A DNA stretch of 64,000 nucleotides from Streptomyces lydicus (GCF_004125265.1 NZ_RDTE01000003.1:4278001-4342000), one strand, 5' to 3'; numbered from the stretch's first letter, positions 34,712-43,102 are shown. A program made the numbers and translations. The notes: generated from the letters alone by a model not told the origin.

Positions 34712-34760
34712 CTCGCTGCTCACTGCTCACTGCTCACTGCTCACTGCTCACTGCTCACTG
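34712..34760. repeat. 7-nt microsatellite in a divergent promoter region
   Basis: Seven consecutive 7-base units (CTCGCTG once, then CTCACTG six times) lie 62 bases from the SMI1/KNR4 start and 166 bases before the WXG100-like gene. Unit length 7 is not a multiple of 3 and the array is non-coding, so copy change would shift promoter spacing. Confidence 0.8.
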
Positions 34761-34925
34761 CGATCAAATTCGTCCGCCTTGCCGAATCTGCCCGGTTTCC
34801 TCCGGAACCGCCTGCCCGGCGTCCCTCCCGCACAGGCCCGTTCGCCATCTCCTACGGTGTGCAGGCAGGCGCACTGGTCATGCACAGCACCAGTGCGGAC
34901 AACGTGAGAACGGAACGGGGGACCC

Positions 34926-35243
34926 GTGGGCGACATACGGGTGGACACGGCGAAGGTCCGCGGCACCGGCGACGACATGAAGGCCTTGTCGAGCGACACT
35001 CAGCGGCGGCTGTCGCATGTCCTCGACAGCTCTCAGGAGGTCTACTACGACGCCATGTTCTGGAAGTCCGGAAACGCCGTGATGTCGTGCCGCAACGCCT
35101 GGCAGGATCACATGGTCGACCTCGCCAAGAGGATGGGCGAACTGGGGCAGCGGTTGCAGGACTCCGCCGACGGCTACGACGCCGCGGACCAGGAAGCGGT
35201 CGCACGGCTGCGGGCCGGCATGAAGGACCTGGGGAGGCACTGA
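34926..35243 (+). CDS. WXG100-like (ESX-type) small helical protein
   Basis: 105 residues from GTG: two amphipathic helices around a turn with F45-W46-K-S-G49 (AMFWKSGNAVMSCRNAW), the place and style of the WXG turn of type VII substrates. Heptad-like repeats (VDTAKVRGTGDDMKALSSDT, DLAKRMGELGQRLQDSADGY) flank it. WXG100 proteins travel as helical-hairpin dimers through ESX systems. GGGGGAC supports the start. The next gene begins two bases after its stop and carries a second WXG-like domain, so the two products probably pair. Confidence 0.7.
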   Translation: MGDIRVDTAKVRGTGDDMKALSSDTQRRLSHVLDSSQEVYYDAMFWKSGNAVMSCRNAWQDHMVDLAKRMGELGQRLQDSADGYDAADQEAVARLRAGMKDLGRH

Positions 35244-35245
35244 CC

Positions 35246-36505
35246 GTGGTCACGTACTCGGAACTCATCAGCGCCCACCCCCGGAAATGGAAAGAGGCCG
35301 CGGACGACTGGGCGGCACTGGCGAAATACGCGCTGAACGCCGCGAATGACGTACGCGAGCAGGGCGCAAAGCCGCTCGCCGACAACTGGTCAGACGAGGT
35401 CGGCGCGTCGGCAGCCGGCGATTTCGTCAAGCTGGCGAATCAGCTGGAATCGGCGTACGACCTGCTGCTCAGCGTCAAAATGGTCATGGAAGGCATGCAC
35501 ACCAGCCTGGAAACGGCGATGAGCACCGCCTGCCAGATCACCGACCTCTCGCGGGCCCACGACCTGCCCATAGGCGATGACGGAATGCCGCTGGAATGTC
35601 CCGCCCCGAACGCGGGCGCGGACAAGCAACAGGCCTACAACGACATCGTCGCCCTGCGCGAACAGGCCCTGCGGCAGGCGACGGAAGCGGACGAGAAGAC
35701 GTCCGCCGAGCTGTACCGCCTGGCGGGCATGACCGGTATCGGCGACCCGGACAAGGCACTCAAGGAGCAGAACCAAGCCTCGCACGTCGAGATGGACATG
35801 CTCGCCGCCGATATCCCGAAGGCGAACACCGACCCGAGTGCGGTACGTGCCTGGTGGAACGGCCTGAGCGAGAAGCAGCAGTACGACATGATGCGAGCCG
35901 AGCCGGTGAAACTCGCGCACCTCGACGGCATTCCCGAGAGCGCGAAGCGCGAAATGCGCGGCACGGACGGAAAGTTCGACCGGGTGAAGATGGTGGAGTA
36001 CGCGCTCGACAACTGGAACAAGGCCGACCCGATCCACTTCGATAACAACTGCACCAACTTCGTCTCCCAGGCTCTCGACCATGCGGGCATGCAGAAAAAG
36101 ATCGACCCTTGGTCAGGGGCCCGGGGCGACGACACCTGGGGAAATACCGGCGGTATCGGCATCGACGCGATCGACGCGATCCTCTACTACTCCAAGACCT
36201 GGGCCGGAGCCGAGAACCAGCAGAATTTCATGCTCAAGCACGGTGGGGAGGAAGTCCCACAGTCCCAGGCCCGGCCCGGCGACATCATCTACTACGAGCA
36301 GCAGGGGCCCGACGCCGAAAGCGAGCGGGGCAACACCCACCACGCCGCAGTCGTCACGGCAGTGATGCCGGACGGCGAGGTCAAGTACACCCAGCACCAG
36401 GACTCTTACCAGAACGTGAGTCTGGAGGGCCGGCTCCCGGCAACGGAGAAGGCCGAAGGGCAGCAGAGAATCCGCATCGTTCGCCCGCACCCGGATTGGT
36501 ACTGA
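35246..36505 (+). CDS. WXG-like / Amidase_6 fusion, candidate secreted toxin
   Basis: 419 residues from GTG. Residues ~1-110 are a helical hairpin with a NWSDEVG turn at W48, similar to the WXG100-like protein upstream. A linker (120-250) leads to an Amidase_6 cysteine-hydrolase fold: KMVEYALDNWNKADPIHFDN, catalytic-type cysteine C269 in NCTNFVSQALDHAG, H365-H366 in HHAAVVTAV and YTQHQDSYQN with H384. This family cleaves amide bonds, often in cell-wall peptides. There is no Sec signal; export by a type VII system is inferred from the WXG parts. GGGGAGG precedes the start. Two membrane-protein genes follow at 2 and 34 bases. Confidence 0.8.
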   Translation: MVTYSELISAHPRKWKEAADDWAALAKYALNAANDVREQGAKPLADNWSDEVGASAAGDFVKLANQLESAYDLLLSVKMVMEGMHTSLETAMSTACQITDLSRAHDLPIGDDGMPLECPAPNAGADKQQAYNDIVALREQALRQATEADEKTSAELYRLAGMTGIGDPDKALKEQNQASHVEMDMLAADIPKANTDPSAVRAWWNGLSEKQQYDMMRAEPVKLAHLDGIPESAKREMRGTDGKFDRVKMVEYALDNWNKADPIHFDNNCTNFVSQALDHAGMQKKIDPWSGARGDDTWGNTGGIGIDAIDAILYYSKTWAGAENQQNFMLKHGGEEVPQSQARPGDIIYYEQQGPDAESERGNTHHAAVVTAVMPDGEVKYTQHQDSYQNVSLEGRLPATEKAEGQQRIRIVRPHPDWY

Positions 36506-36507
36506 CA

Positions 36508-36945
36508 GTGACGACCGAAGCGAGTACACAACCTGCGACGCCGGCACCTCCGCCCCCGGGACGCTGGCAGACGACGATCCTCTCCGTGCCGTTGCTCTCG
36601 GTGACGGCAATCGTCTGCTTCTTTGCGTCGGTCTCTCTCTCCAACGGGCACCGCGCATTCCAGTCGAGAGCGTGCCGGTACACGCTGCTGCCGTGGACGA
36701 ACTTCGCCGTCTCTTACGGCGGCCTGATAGCAGCCGTCCTCGCGGTGACCATCCACCTGTTGATGTTCCGGTCCGCACGACGCGCCGGGCACGACCCCCA
36801 TCGCGGCTGGCAGAGCATGGTTGCGACGCTCTTCGTCGCCATCGCATGGCTCATGGTCCTGCTGACGGCCGGCATGGTGGTCGTGACCCATATGGACGCC
36901 GCCGAGGCAGCCGCGGACATCGGAAAGAGGGCGTGTGAGGGCTGA
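36508..36945 (+). CDS. three-helix membrane protein A (candidate immunity)
   Basis: 145 residues from GTG, two bases after the amidase stop. Three transmembrane helices at about 24-44, 66-87 and 104-127; a 20-residue Pro-rich cytoplasmic head; an outer loop with C56-x6-W63-x6-Y70-G71; and a terminal cysteine (RACEG). No family is recognised. Position directly behind a putative wall hydrolase and the membrane location fit an immunity protein that protects at the outer membrane face. It shares layout and spacing with the next gene, so the two look like duplicates. Confidence 0.6.
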   Translation: MTTEASTQPATPAPPPPGRWQTTILSVPLLSVTAIVCFFASVSLSNGHRAFQSRACRYTLLPWTNFAVSYGGLIAAVLAVTIHLLMFRSARRAGHDPHRGWQSMVATLFVAIAWLMVLLTAGMVVVTHMDAAEAAADIGKRACEG

Positions 36946-36979
36946 GGGCCTGACGCGACCCCCACCCGGATTGGCACTG

Positions 36980-37366
36980 ATGTCGGACACCTCGACCAGC
37001 AGCGCCCGGCGCTCCCCCCTGCTGGTCCCCCTGTTTGCGCTGCTCGGGCTCGGCGGTCTCACTGTCTACGGCAAGGCTGACGACGCGCATGTCGCCGCGG
37101 AGTGGGCGCACTGCGGGGACCTCCCGCTGACGTGGCAGATGTACCTCAGCGCCTACGGTGCGCTGGCCTGCGGGATACTCACGCTCGCACTGTTCTGGTG
37201 GCTCGCCAGGCGCGCCCGGCGGCGCGGCACGTGGGTGGGCGACGGCCGGCCGGGCAAGCTCGCACTTGCCGCCGTCGTGGTCGACATCCTGCTGGTGGCA
37301 CTGCAGCTCTTCGTGGTCTGGTCCCTCTACCAGCCATCGCCCGGTGGGCCCATCAGCTGTGTCTAG
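36980..37366 (+). CDS. three-helix membrane protein B (paralogue of A)
   Basis: 128 residues with three helices at about 13-30, 54-75 and 93-116. The outer loop has C45-x6-W52-x6-Y59-G60, the exact spacing seen in protein A, and the C-terminus also carries a cysteine (ISCV). The 18 bases before its ATG (36963-36980) match those before the stop/start junction of protein A at 17 of 18 positions, the footprint of a duplication. Function unknown; possible second immunity factor or diverged spare. Confidence 0.6.
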   Translation: MSDTSTSSARRSPLLVPLFALLGLGGLTVYGKADDAHVAAEWAHCGDLPLTWQMYLSAYGALACGILTLALFWWLARRARRRGTWVGDGRPGKLALAAVVVDILLVALQLFVVWSLYQPSPGGPISCV

Positions 37367-37692
37367 CTCAGTCCCTCGGAACGTTGCCCGAGTGCACCTT
37401 TTGGCTCGTGGTTGTGGTGGGGACGGACTCCTCCGGCCTGTCGGCCACTGTGGGTACGGGGCGGTACGGGGCCCCTCTTGGCGGACAGTCCATCGAACGG
37501 AGAGGACACGCCATCGTGCGCACCGTCAGCGGCCCTTCGCCGGCGACCTGCAGGTGCTTCCGCACGTCCCGGATGATCAGCGCTGACAAGCGGAAAGCCG
37601 ACACTGAGGCGTGCCCGTACGGCACAGCAAGGACCCCGGCGACCGCTGCAACGGCCCCGGGGCACGGCCAACGCCGTCCAAGGAGCGTCGAC
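37367..37692. other. intergenic stretch, no gene seen
   Basis: 326 bases without a convincing reading frame. No strong promoter or palindrome stands out. AAGGAG at 37680-37685 is the ribosome-binding site of the next gene. Confidence 0.5.
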
Positions 37693-37983
37693 ATGCAGAA
37701 CCCTATGCGCAGCCTCCTCGCCCGGTTAAAGAAGCACCGAACCCACCCCTCCCCCACCGTCACCGGGTATGTTTCCCAGCTCGCCGACGAGATGGAAGAG
37801 GCTCAACTCCACACCGGCGAGGAGTTGCTGAGACACACAGCCGAGTTGCTGCGCTGGCCGGCGGAGGCGACCGCCGGGGAACTCCGCTTCTGTGTCCACA
37901 GGCTGCGTGAAGCGCTGCGTGAAGCGCTGCGGGACGCACTGCGGGTCGCCGAGAGCAGGGGCGGGCACGGGCGCGTGACGTAA
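37693..37983 (+). CDS. small helical protein (function unknown)
   Basis: 96 residues: MQNPMRSLLARLKKHRTHPS, SQLADEMEEAQLHTGEELLR, and a C-terminal repeat REALREALRDALRVA made of 12-base DNA repeats. Mostly amphipathic helix, no membrane segment. AAGGAG seven bases before the ATG is a very good site. A terminator follows after 19 bases. It is last in the forward run that starts with the WXG100-like gene, but 326 bases separate it, so it may be independent. Confidence 0.55.
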   Translation: MQNPMRSLLARLKKHRTHPSPTVTGYVSQLADEMEEAQLHTGEELLRHTAELLRWPAEATAGELRFCVHRLREALREALRDALRVAESRGGHGRVT

Positions 37984-38002
37984 CCGGCGGAGGAATGATC
38001 AA

Positions 38003-38053
38003 GGGCCCGGCATGGTGATGCCGGGCCCGTGCGCGTAAGGGCGGGCTTACGCG
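38003..38053 (+). terminator. double-hairpin terminator
   Basis: GGGCCCGGCAT (38003-38013) pairs perfectly with ATGCCGGGCCC (38018-38028), loop GGTG. A second stem, CGCGTAAG (38032-38039) with CTTACGCG (38046-38053), follows. Two copies of CAGCCGTACGCGT occur just beyond (about 38060 and 38102). Confidence 0.8.
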
Positions 38054-38137
38054 CGACAACAGCCGTACGCGTAAAGGAAGACTGGGTTACGCGACAGCTA
38101 GCAGCCGTACGCGTGAGGACAGCTGCGGAGAGACCTG

Positions 38138-38356
38138 TTACGCCAGTGCCAGCCAGGCGGCGCCCGCGACGACCAGGATCGCGACGATCACGCCGACGAT
38201 GACGCCCACACGGGGGCCGGCGGACTGCTGCGGGGCGGGGGCGCGGCGGCTGCCGGTCTGCGGGGTGCCGCCCTCGTCCACGAAGGCCCGGAACATCTGC
38301 GTGCTGCCGGCCGGGTCGTAGTTGCCGCCGGCCTGGTTCTGCGGGTTGGTCGCCAT
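38138..38356 (-). CDS. tail-anchored small membrane protein
   Basis: 72 residues: a polar head (MATNPQNQAGGNYDPAGSTQ, MFRAFVDEGG) and a single C-terminal transmembrane helix (VGVIVGVIVAILVVAGAAWL). The layout is conserved in Streptomyces genomes as I recall, without known function. On the reverse strand TAGGGT lies eight bases before the ATG, suggesting a leaderless transcript. Confidence 0.7.
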   Translation of the reverse strand: MATNPQNQAGGNYDPAGSTQMFRAFVDEGGTPQTGSRRAPAPQQSAGPRVGVIVGVIVAILVVAGAAWLALA

Positions 38357-38719
38357 GGGGAAGGACCCTAGCGAACCGGGGGCCGGGGGGGCACCCCTGG
38401 GGCGCGTATGAGGCGTCCGGGAAGGCGCCTACGGAGCGGGGTCGGGTCGGGTACGGGGCGTGGACGGGGGTGCGGGCGGGTCGTCTGGGGGTGTCCCGCT
38501 ACCGACCGGTATCGGCCGGGGGCCCTCACCCCGCCTCCGAACTGCAGCTTTGCGCGCCACGTCACCCCGATTGACCGATCCCCCACGCAGACTTTCCACT
38601 CCCTTTACTTCAATCCTGGACGATTTCGTTTGCCTTCAGCAACCAACTTTGATTATGGTTGCCCCAAGCAACAAAAGATCGTGGATGCATGTGATGTGCG
38701 AGGGATGGTGGAGGAGCCC
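38357..38719. promoter_or_regulatory. divergent region with MarR operator-like dyads
   Basis: 363 bases between the tail-anchored protein and the MarR gene. Bases 38590-38690 are low in G+C and hold two dyads: GTTTGCCTTCAGCAAC (38628-38643) and GTTGCCCCAAGCAAC (38658-38672), sharing TTGC-N5-GCAA. They probably bind the MarR protein and control the MarR/MFS/YceI operon. Confidence 0.6.
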
Positions 38720-39193
38720 GTGGCCGCCCACAGTCAGTACGAGGAACTGGCCAGGCAACTCAGCGCCATCGGTGCCGTCAAGCGCGAAATGGGGCGGATG
38801 CTGCCCCAGGAGTGCCCGCCCGCTTCGGCCGGGGTGCTCACCCTTCTCGACCGGCACGGCGAGATGCGGATGAGCCAGCTGGCCGAGCTGCTGGCCATCG
38901 ACATGTCGGTGACCAGCCGGCATGTCGCCCATGCCGCCGAGCGCGGCTGGATCGAGCGGAAGCCCGATCCGGCGGACAAGCGGTCGCGGCTGCTGCGCCT
39001 GACCCCGAGCGGCACACAGCTCCTGGAGGAGCTCGCCGAGCGCTACACCGCAACCCTCGCCCGGTACCTGGACGACTGGACCGACACCGACGTCGGACAC
39101 CTCACCGAATTGCTCGCCAGGCTCCGTACGAGCTTCGGCGACTGCCGCCCCCGGGCGCATCACGACTCCACCACCCGTACACCCGCAGGATGA
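38720..39193 (+). CDS. MarR family transcriptional regulator
   Basis: 157 residues. The winged helix is MRMSQLAELLAIDMSVTSRH, VAHAAERGWIERKPDPADKR with the wing DPADKRSRLL (D-x-x-D-K-R-S) typical of MarR. GTG 38720 gives the usual N-terminus (AAHSQYEELARQLSAIGAVK); ATG 38705 is an alternative with five more residues. GGTGGAGG is the likely ribosome-binding site. Its stop lies 11 bases before the MFS start, so both are in one operon controlled by the dyads upstream. Confidence 0.86.
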   Translation: MAAHSQYEELARQLSAIGAVKREMGRMLPQECPPASAGVLTLLDRHGEMRMSQLAELLAIDMSVTSRHVAHAAERGWIERKPDPADKRSRLLRLTPSGTQLLEELAERYTATLARYLDDWTDTDVGHLTELLARLRTSFGDCRPRAHHDSTTRTPAG

Positions 39194-39204
39194 AAAGGAA
39201 CTAC

Positions 39205-41835
39205 ATGGCTACGACCACACCAGCCGGTGTGCGGGGCGGCCACGCCAGACACGGAGGCGGACACCACGCCGCCGACGGGGCCCCTATGACGCACCGTCAG
39301 ATCATGGAGGCACTGTCCGGGCTGCTGCTCGGCATGTTCGTCGCCATTCTGTCGTCAACGATCGTCTCCAACGCGCTGCCCGAGATCATTCACGACCTCG
39401 ACGGCGGACAGAGCGCCTACACCTGGGTCGTCACCGCCTCGCTGCTGGCGATGACCGCGACCACCCCGCTGTGGGGCAAGCTCTCCGACCTGTTCAGCAA
39501 GAAGCTGCTGGTGCAGTTCGCGCTGGTCATCTACGTCGCGGGCTCGGTCGTCGCGGGTCTGTCGCAGAACACCGGGATGCTGATCGCCTGCCGCGTGGTG
39601 CAGGGCATAGGCGTGGGCGGTCTGTCCGCCCTGGCCCAGATCGTGATGGCCGCGATGATCTCGCCGCGCGAGCGCGGCCGGTACAGCGGCTACCTCGGCG
39701 CCACCTTCGCCGTCGCCACCGTCGGCGGCCCGCTGCTCGGCGGCGTCATCACCGACACCGACTGGCTCGGCTGGCGCTGGTGCTTCTACGTCGGTGTGCC
39801 GTTCGCGGTCATCGCGCTGATCGTGCTGCAGAAGACCCTGAAGCTGCCCGTCGTCAAGCGCGAGGGCGTCAAGGTCGACTGGGCGGGCGCCTTCTTCATC
39901 AGCGCGGCGGTCTCGCTGCTGCTGGTGTGGGTGACGCTGGCCGGTGACAAGTACGACTGGATGTCGTGGCAGACCGCCGCGATGGTCGGCGGCGCGGTCG
40001 TGCTCGGCGCGATCTTCGTCTTCACCGAGACCAAGGCCACGGAGCCGATCATCCCGTTGCGGCTGTTCCGCAACAAGACGATCACCCTGGCGTCGCTGGC
40101 CTCGCTGTTCGTCGGTGTCGCGATGTTCACCGGCACCGTCTTCTTCAGCCAGTACTTCCAGCTGGCACGCGGCAAGTCGCCGACGATGTCCGGCGTCATG
40201 ACGATCCCGATGATCGGCGGCCTGTTCATCTCGTCGACCGTCTCGGGCCAGATCATCACCAGGACCGGCCGCTGGAAGGCCTGGCTGGTCGCCGGCGGCG
40301 CGCTGGTGACCGCGGGGCTCGGGCTGCTGGGCACCATCCGCTACGACACCGAGTACTGGCACATCGCGATCTTCATGGCCCTGATGGGCCTGGGCATCGG
40401 CATGATGATGCAGAACCTGGTGCTCGCCACGCAGAACCAGGTGGCCCCCGAAGACCTCGGCTCCGCCTCGTCCGTCGTGACCTTCTTCCGCTCGCTCGGC
40501 GGTGCGGTGGGCGTCTCGGCCCTCGGTGCGGTGCTCGCCAACCGCGTCACCCACTACGTCAAGGACGGCCTGGCCGAACTCGGCCCCAAGGCCGCCAAGG
40601 CCGCCGCGCACGGCGCCGGCAACAGCGGCGGCGGCATCCCCGACCTGGACTCCCTCCCGGCGCCGCTGCGCACCGTCATGGAGAGCGCCTACGGTCACGG
40701 TGTCGGCGATGTGTTCCTCTACGCGGCGCCCTGCGCGCTGCTCGCCTTCCTCTTCACCCTGTTCATCAAGGAGGTCGCATTGAAGACGCGTGGCGGACTG
40801 TCCCAGAGCTCGGAGAGCGCCCGGGCCGCGAACACCCCGTCGGCCACTCCGGCGGCCGTCCCGGCGGCGGATGCCGTCGTCCCGGACCTCGCCGTCGCCG
40901 CCGCGGCGCCCGGCGAGGAGCGGGAGCCCGCTCTGGTGGGCGCCCCGTCGGTGGCCCCCGACGACGACCTGCACACGCCCTCCTGGGCGCAGCCGGCCGC
41001 CGCCACCGCCACCCAGCCGCTGGCGGCGTACGCCTCGGCCGGCGGCGGTGACGCCCTCCCGACCGGTTCCGCGGTCCACGGCTTCGTCCGCAATGCGGAG
41101 GGCCACCCCGTACCGCGCTCCGCGGTGACGCTGATCTCGCTCAGCGGGCGTCAGCTGGGCCGCGCGGTCGCCCAGGCCAACGGCTCGTATGCGCTCGACG
41201 CCCCCGGCGCCGGCTCGTACGTGCTGATCGCCGCGGCCGACGGCCACCAGCCGCAGGCGTCCACGGTCGTCATCGGCGACCAGCCCTACGGCTACGACAT
41301 CCTGCTCAGCGGCACCAGCGGCCTCGGCGGCCAGGTGCGCAGCGCGGCCACCGGCCGGCCGGTCGAGGGCGCGATGGTCGTGGTCACCGATGTCCGCGGC
41401 GAGGTGCTGGCCACCGGAGCGACCGGCGCCGAGGGCCACTTCGCCTTCGACGAGCTGGCGCCCGGGACCTTCACCGTCGCCGTGAACGCCCCGAACCACC
41501 GCCCGGCCGCGCTGCCGGTCGAGATCGGCGGCCAGGGCACGACCCGGATCGAGATCGAGCTGCTGTCCGGCGCGCGGGTGCAGGGCATCGTGCGGGCCGG
41601 CGGCCTTGACGGCTCCCGGCCGCTGCCCGACGCACGGGTCACGCTGGTGGACGCGGCGGGCAATGTCGTGGCCACCTCGACGACCGGGGAGGACGGCGCC
41701 TACGCCTTCACCGACCTGGACGCCGGCGACTACACGGTCATCGCGAGCGGCTACCCGCCGGTCGCCACCGGCCTTGCGGTCGGTGCCCACGGGGTCGACG
41801 GCTACGACGTCGAGCTCGCACACCCCGAGGGCTGA
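39205..41835 (+). CDS. DHA2 MFS transporter fused to three carboxypeptidase-regulatory-like domains
   Basis: 876 residues. Residues ~35-530 are a 14-helix MFS of the DHA2 type (LWGKLSDLFSKKLLVQFALV, GLGIGMMMQNLVLATQNQVA). A Pro/Ala-rich linker (~545-620) leads to three ~82-residue beta-sandwich repeats of the CarboxypepD_reg/Cna-B style: GFVRNAEGHPVPRSAVTLIS, GQVRSAATGRPVEGAMVVVT, GIVRAGGLDGSRPLPDARVT, each with a G-Y/F-A/S-hydrophobic strand. With 14 helices the domains would be cytoplasmic. AAAAGGAA supports ATG 39205. The operon's YceI protein carries the same domain, suggesting that both bind the same partner. Confidence 0.88.
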   Translation: MATTTPAGVRGGHARHGGGHHAADGAPMTHRQIMEALSGLLLGMFVAILSSTIVSNALPEIIHDLDGGQSAYTWVVTASLLAMTATTPLWGKLSDLFSKKLLVQFALVIYVAGSVVAGLSQNTGMLIACRVVQGIGVGGLSALAQIVMAAMISPRERGRYSGYLGATFAVATVGGPLLGGVITDTDWLGWRWCFYVGVPFAVIALIVLQKTLKLPVVKREGVKVDWAGAFFISAAVSLLLVWVTLAGDKYDWMSWQTAAMVGGAVVLGAIFVFTETKATEPIIPLRLFRNKTITLASLASLFVGVAMFTGTVFFSQYFQLARGKSPTMSGVMTIPMIGGLFISSTVSGQIITRTGRWKAWLVAGGALVTAGLGLLGTIRYDTEYWHIAIFMALMGLGIGMMMQNLVLATQNQVAPEDLGSASSVVTFFRSLGGAVGVSALGAVLANRVTHYVKDGLAELGPKAAKAAAHGAGNSGGGIPDLDSLPAPLRTVMESAYGHGVGDVFLYAAPCALLAFLFTLFIKEVALKTRGGLSQSSESARAANTPSATPAAVPAADAVVPDLAVAAAAPGEEREPALVGAPSVAPDDDLHTPSWAQPAAATATQPLAAYASAGGGDALPTGSAVHGFVRNAEGHPVPRSAVTLISLSGRQLGRAVAQANGSYALDAPGAGSYVLIAAADGHQPQASTVVIGDQPYGYDILLSGTSGLGGQVRSAATGRPVEGAMVVVTDVRGEVLATGATGAEGHFAFDELAPGTFTVAVNAPNHRPAALPVEIGGQGTTRIEIELLSGARVQGIVRAGGLDGSRPLPDARVTLVDAAGNVVATSTTGEDGAYAFTDLDAGDYTVIASGYPPVATGLAVGAHGVDGYDVELAHPEG

Positions 41836-42053
41836 CCCCCCGCGGGCCCGGGGCTTTCCCCCGGGAGCAATACTCCGGGCCGGGGCGCGCGTTGAGCGGA
41901 GACGCGTCCCGGACCGGACCCCGGGGCTCCGGCGGCGGCGCTGCGCACAGGCAGGGGACGGCCTGCACGCCGCCGTCCGGAGCCCGACCCTCCCCCGCAC
42001 TCCCGGCGTCGCCGGAGCGGGGGACCCCGACCAGGCAGGAAACAGGAGAGGCA

Positions 42054-42896
42054 ATGACTTCGACGGGCGCGGGAGCTGCGGGACTGAGGGCTCAGATCCG
42101 CACACGCGACGGCTGGGCGGTCCAGCACGCCGTACTGACCGTCACCGATATGACGGGCGCGCAGGTGCTGCGCGCGGCGGCGGACGACGAGGGCGTCATC
42201 CGCAGCGCGGAGCCGCTGCCCGCCGGCCCGTACACGGTCATCGTGACGGCCGTCGGCTATGCACCGGTCGCCTCCAGCGCGATCGTGACCGCGAGCGGCC
42301 GGATGGACGTCGGCAGCGTCGTCCTGGCGCGGCAGGGCGGGGCCGAGCTGCCGCCGCCCGGCGCCTGGACCATCGACCCGATGCACTCGACGGTGGCCGC
42401 GGTCGCCCAGCACCTGGGGATCTCCAGCGTGCACGGCCGGTTCACCGAGTTCAGCGGCCGGATCGAGATCGCCGAGGACCTTTCCGCCTCGCGGGTCGAG
42501 GCGGCCATCAAGGCCACCTCCATCGACACCGGCAACGGGATGCGCGACGGGCACCTGCGCTCCGAGGACTTCCTGAACGTCGAGGAGTTCCCGGAGATCA
42601 CCTACCGCAGCTCGGGCCTGGCACCGGCGGGCCCGGACCGCTGGACGGTGAACGGCGAGCTGTCGCTGCACGGTGTCGTACGCCCGGTGGACCTCGACCT
42701 GAGCTACCTCGGCACCGGCCCCGACCCCTGGGGCGGGGTGCGCGCGGCCTTCCGCGCCACCGCGGAGCTGCGTCGCGAGGACTTCAAGATGAACTACAAC
42801 CAGGTCGTCGCGGCGGGCATCGCGGCGATCGGCACCACCCTGAAGGTCGAACTGGACATCCAGGCGGTGCAGGGGGAGAGCCTGCCGATGGGATGA
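42054..42896 (+). CDS. YceI family protein with N-terminal regulatory-like domain
   Basis: 280 residues. Residues 1-95 form one beta-sandwich (AQIRTRDGWAVQHAVLTVTD, GPYTVIVTAVGYAPVASSAI) like those on the upstream transporter. Residues ~105-280 are a YceI lipocalin-like barrel: GAWTIDPMHSTVAAVAQHLG, SSVHGRFTEFSGRIEIAEDL, SLHGVVRPVDLDLSYLGTG. YceI proteins bind isoprenoid or other hydrophobic molecules. No signal peptide is seen, so it should be cytoplasmic, next to the transporter's tail domains. ACAGGAGAGG precedes the ATG. The operon ends at a 17-base-pair hairpin. Confidence 0.88.
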   Translation: MTSTGAGAAGLRAQIRTRDGWAVQHAVLTVTDMTGAQVLRAAADDEGVIRSAEPLPAGPYTVIVTAVGYAPVASSAIVTASGRMDVGSVVLARQGGAELPPPGAWTIDPMHSTVAAVAQHLGISSVHGRFTEFSGRIEIAEDLSASRVEAAIKATSIDTGNGMRDGHLRSEDFLNVEEFPEITYRSSGLAPAGPDRWTVNGELSLHGVVRPVDLDLSYLGTGPDPWGGVRAAFRATAELRREDFKMNYNQVVAAGIAAIGTTLKVELDIQAVQGESLPMG

Positions 42897-42958
42897 GGCC
42901 CCCGTGAAGTCTGCGCCGGCGTGCGGGAGTCCCTTCGGCCGTCGCTGCTTCCGTGACT

Positions 42959-42997
42959 GAGCGCTCTGCTCGGCGATCCCCGCCGAGCAGAGCGCTC
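42959..42997 (+). terminator. strong terminator of the MFS/YceI operon
   Basis: Perfect 17-base arms GAGCGCTCTGCTCGGCG (42959-42975) and its complement (42981-42997), loop ATCCC. Confidence 0.9.
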
Positions 42998-43020
42998 CGT
43001 CAGTTCGGGGCTGATTCAGG

Positions 43021-43054
43021 GCTGACTCGGCTCAACAGCTGACTCGGCTCAACA
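43021..43054. repeat. exact 17-nt tandem duplication
   Basis: GCTGACTCGGCTCAACA occurs twice in tandem (43021-43037, 43038-43054), preceded by a partial GCTGATTCAGG, in the leader of the 43103 gene. Confidence 0.85.
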
Positions 43055-43102
43055 GGGGCGCAAAGGCGGAACCGGCCTTCCCCCTGCGCTGTCCTGGCAG
43101 GC

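Noticed and set aside
39355-42105. Very long antisense open frame (about 916 codons) opposite the MFS/YceI operon
   Set aside because: It is the shadow of high-G+C codon bias. The translation is Gly/Arg/Asp-rich without motifs, while the forward frames show clear MFS and YceI domains.
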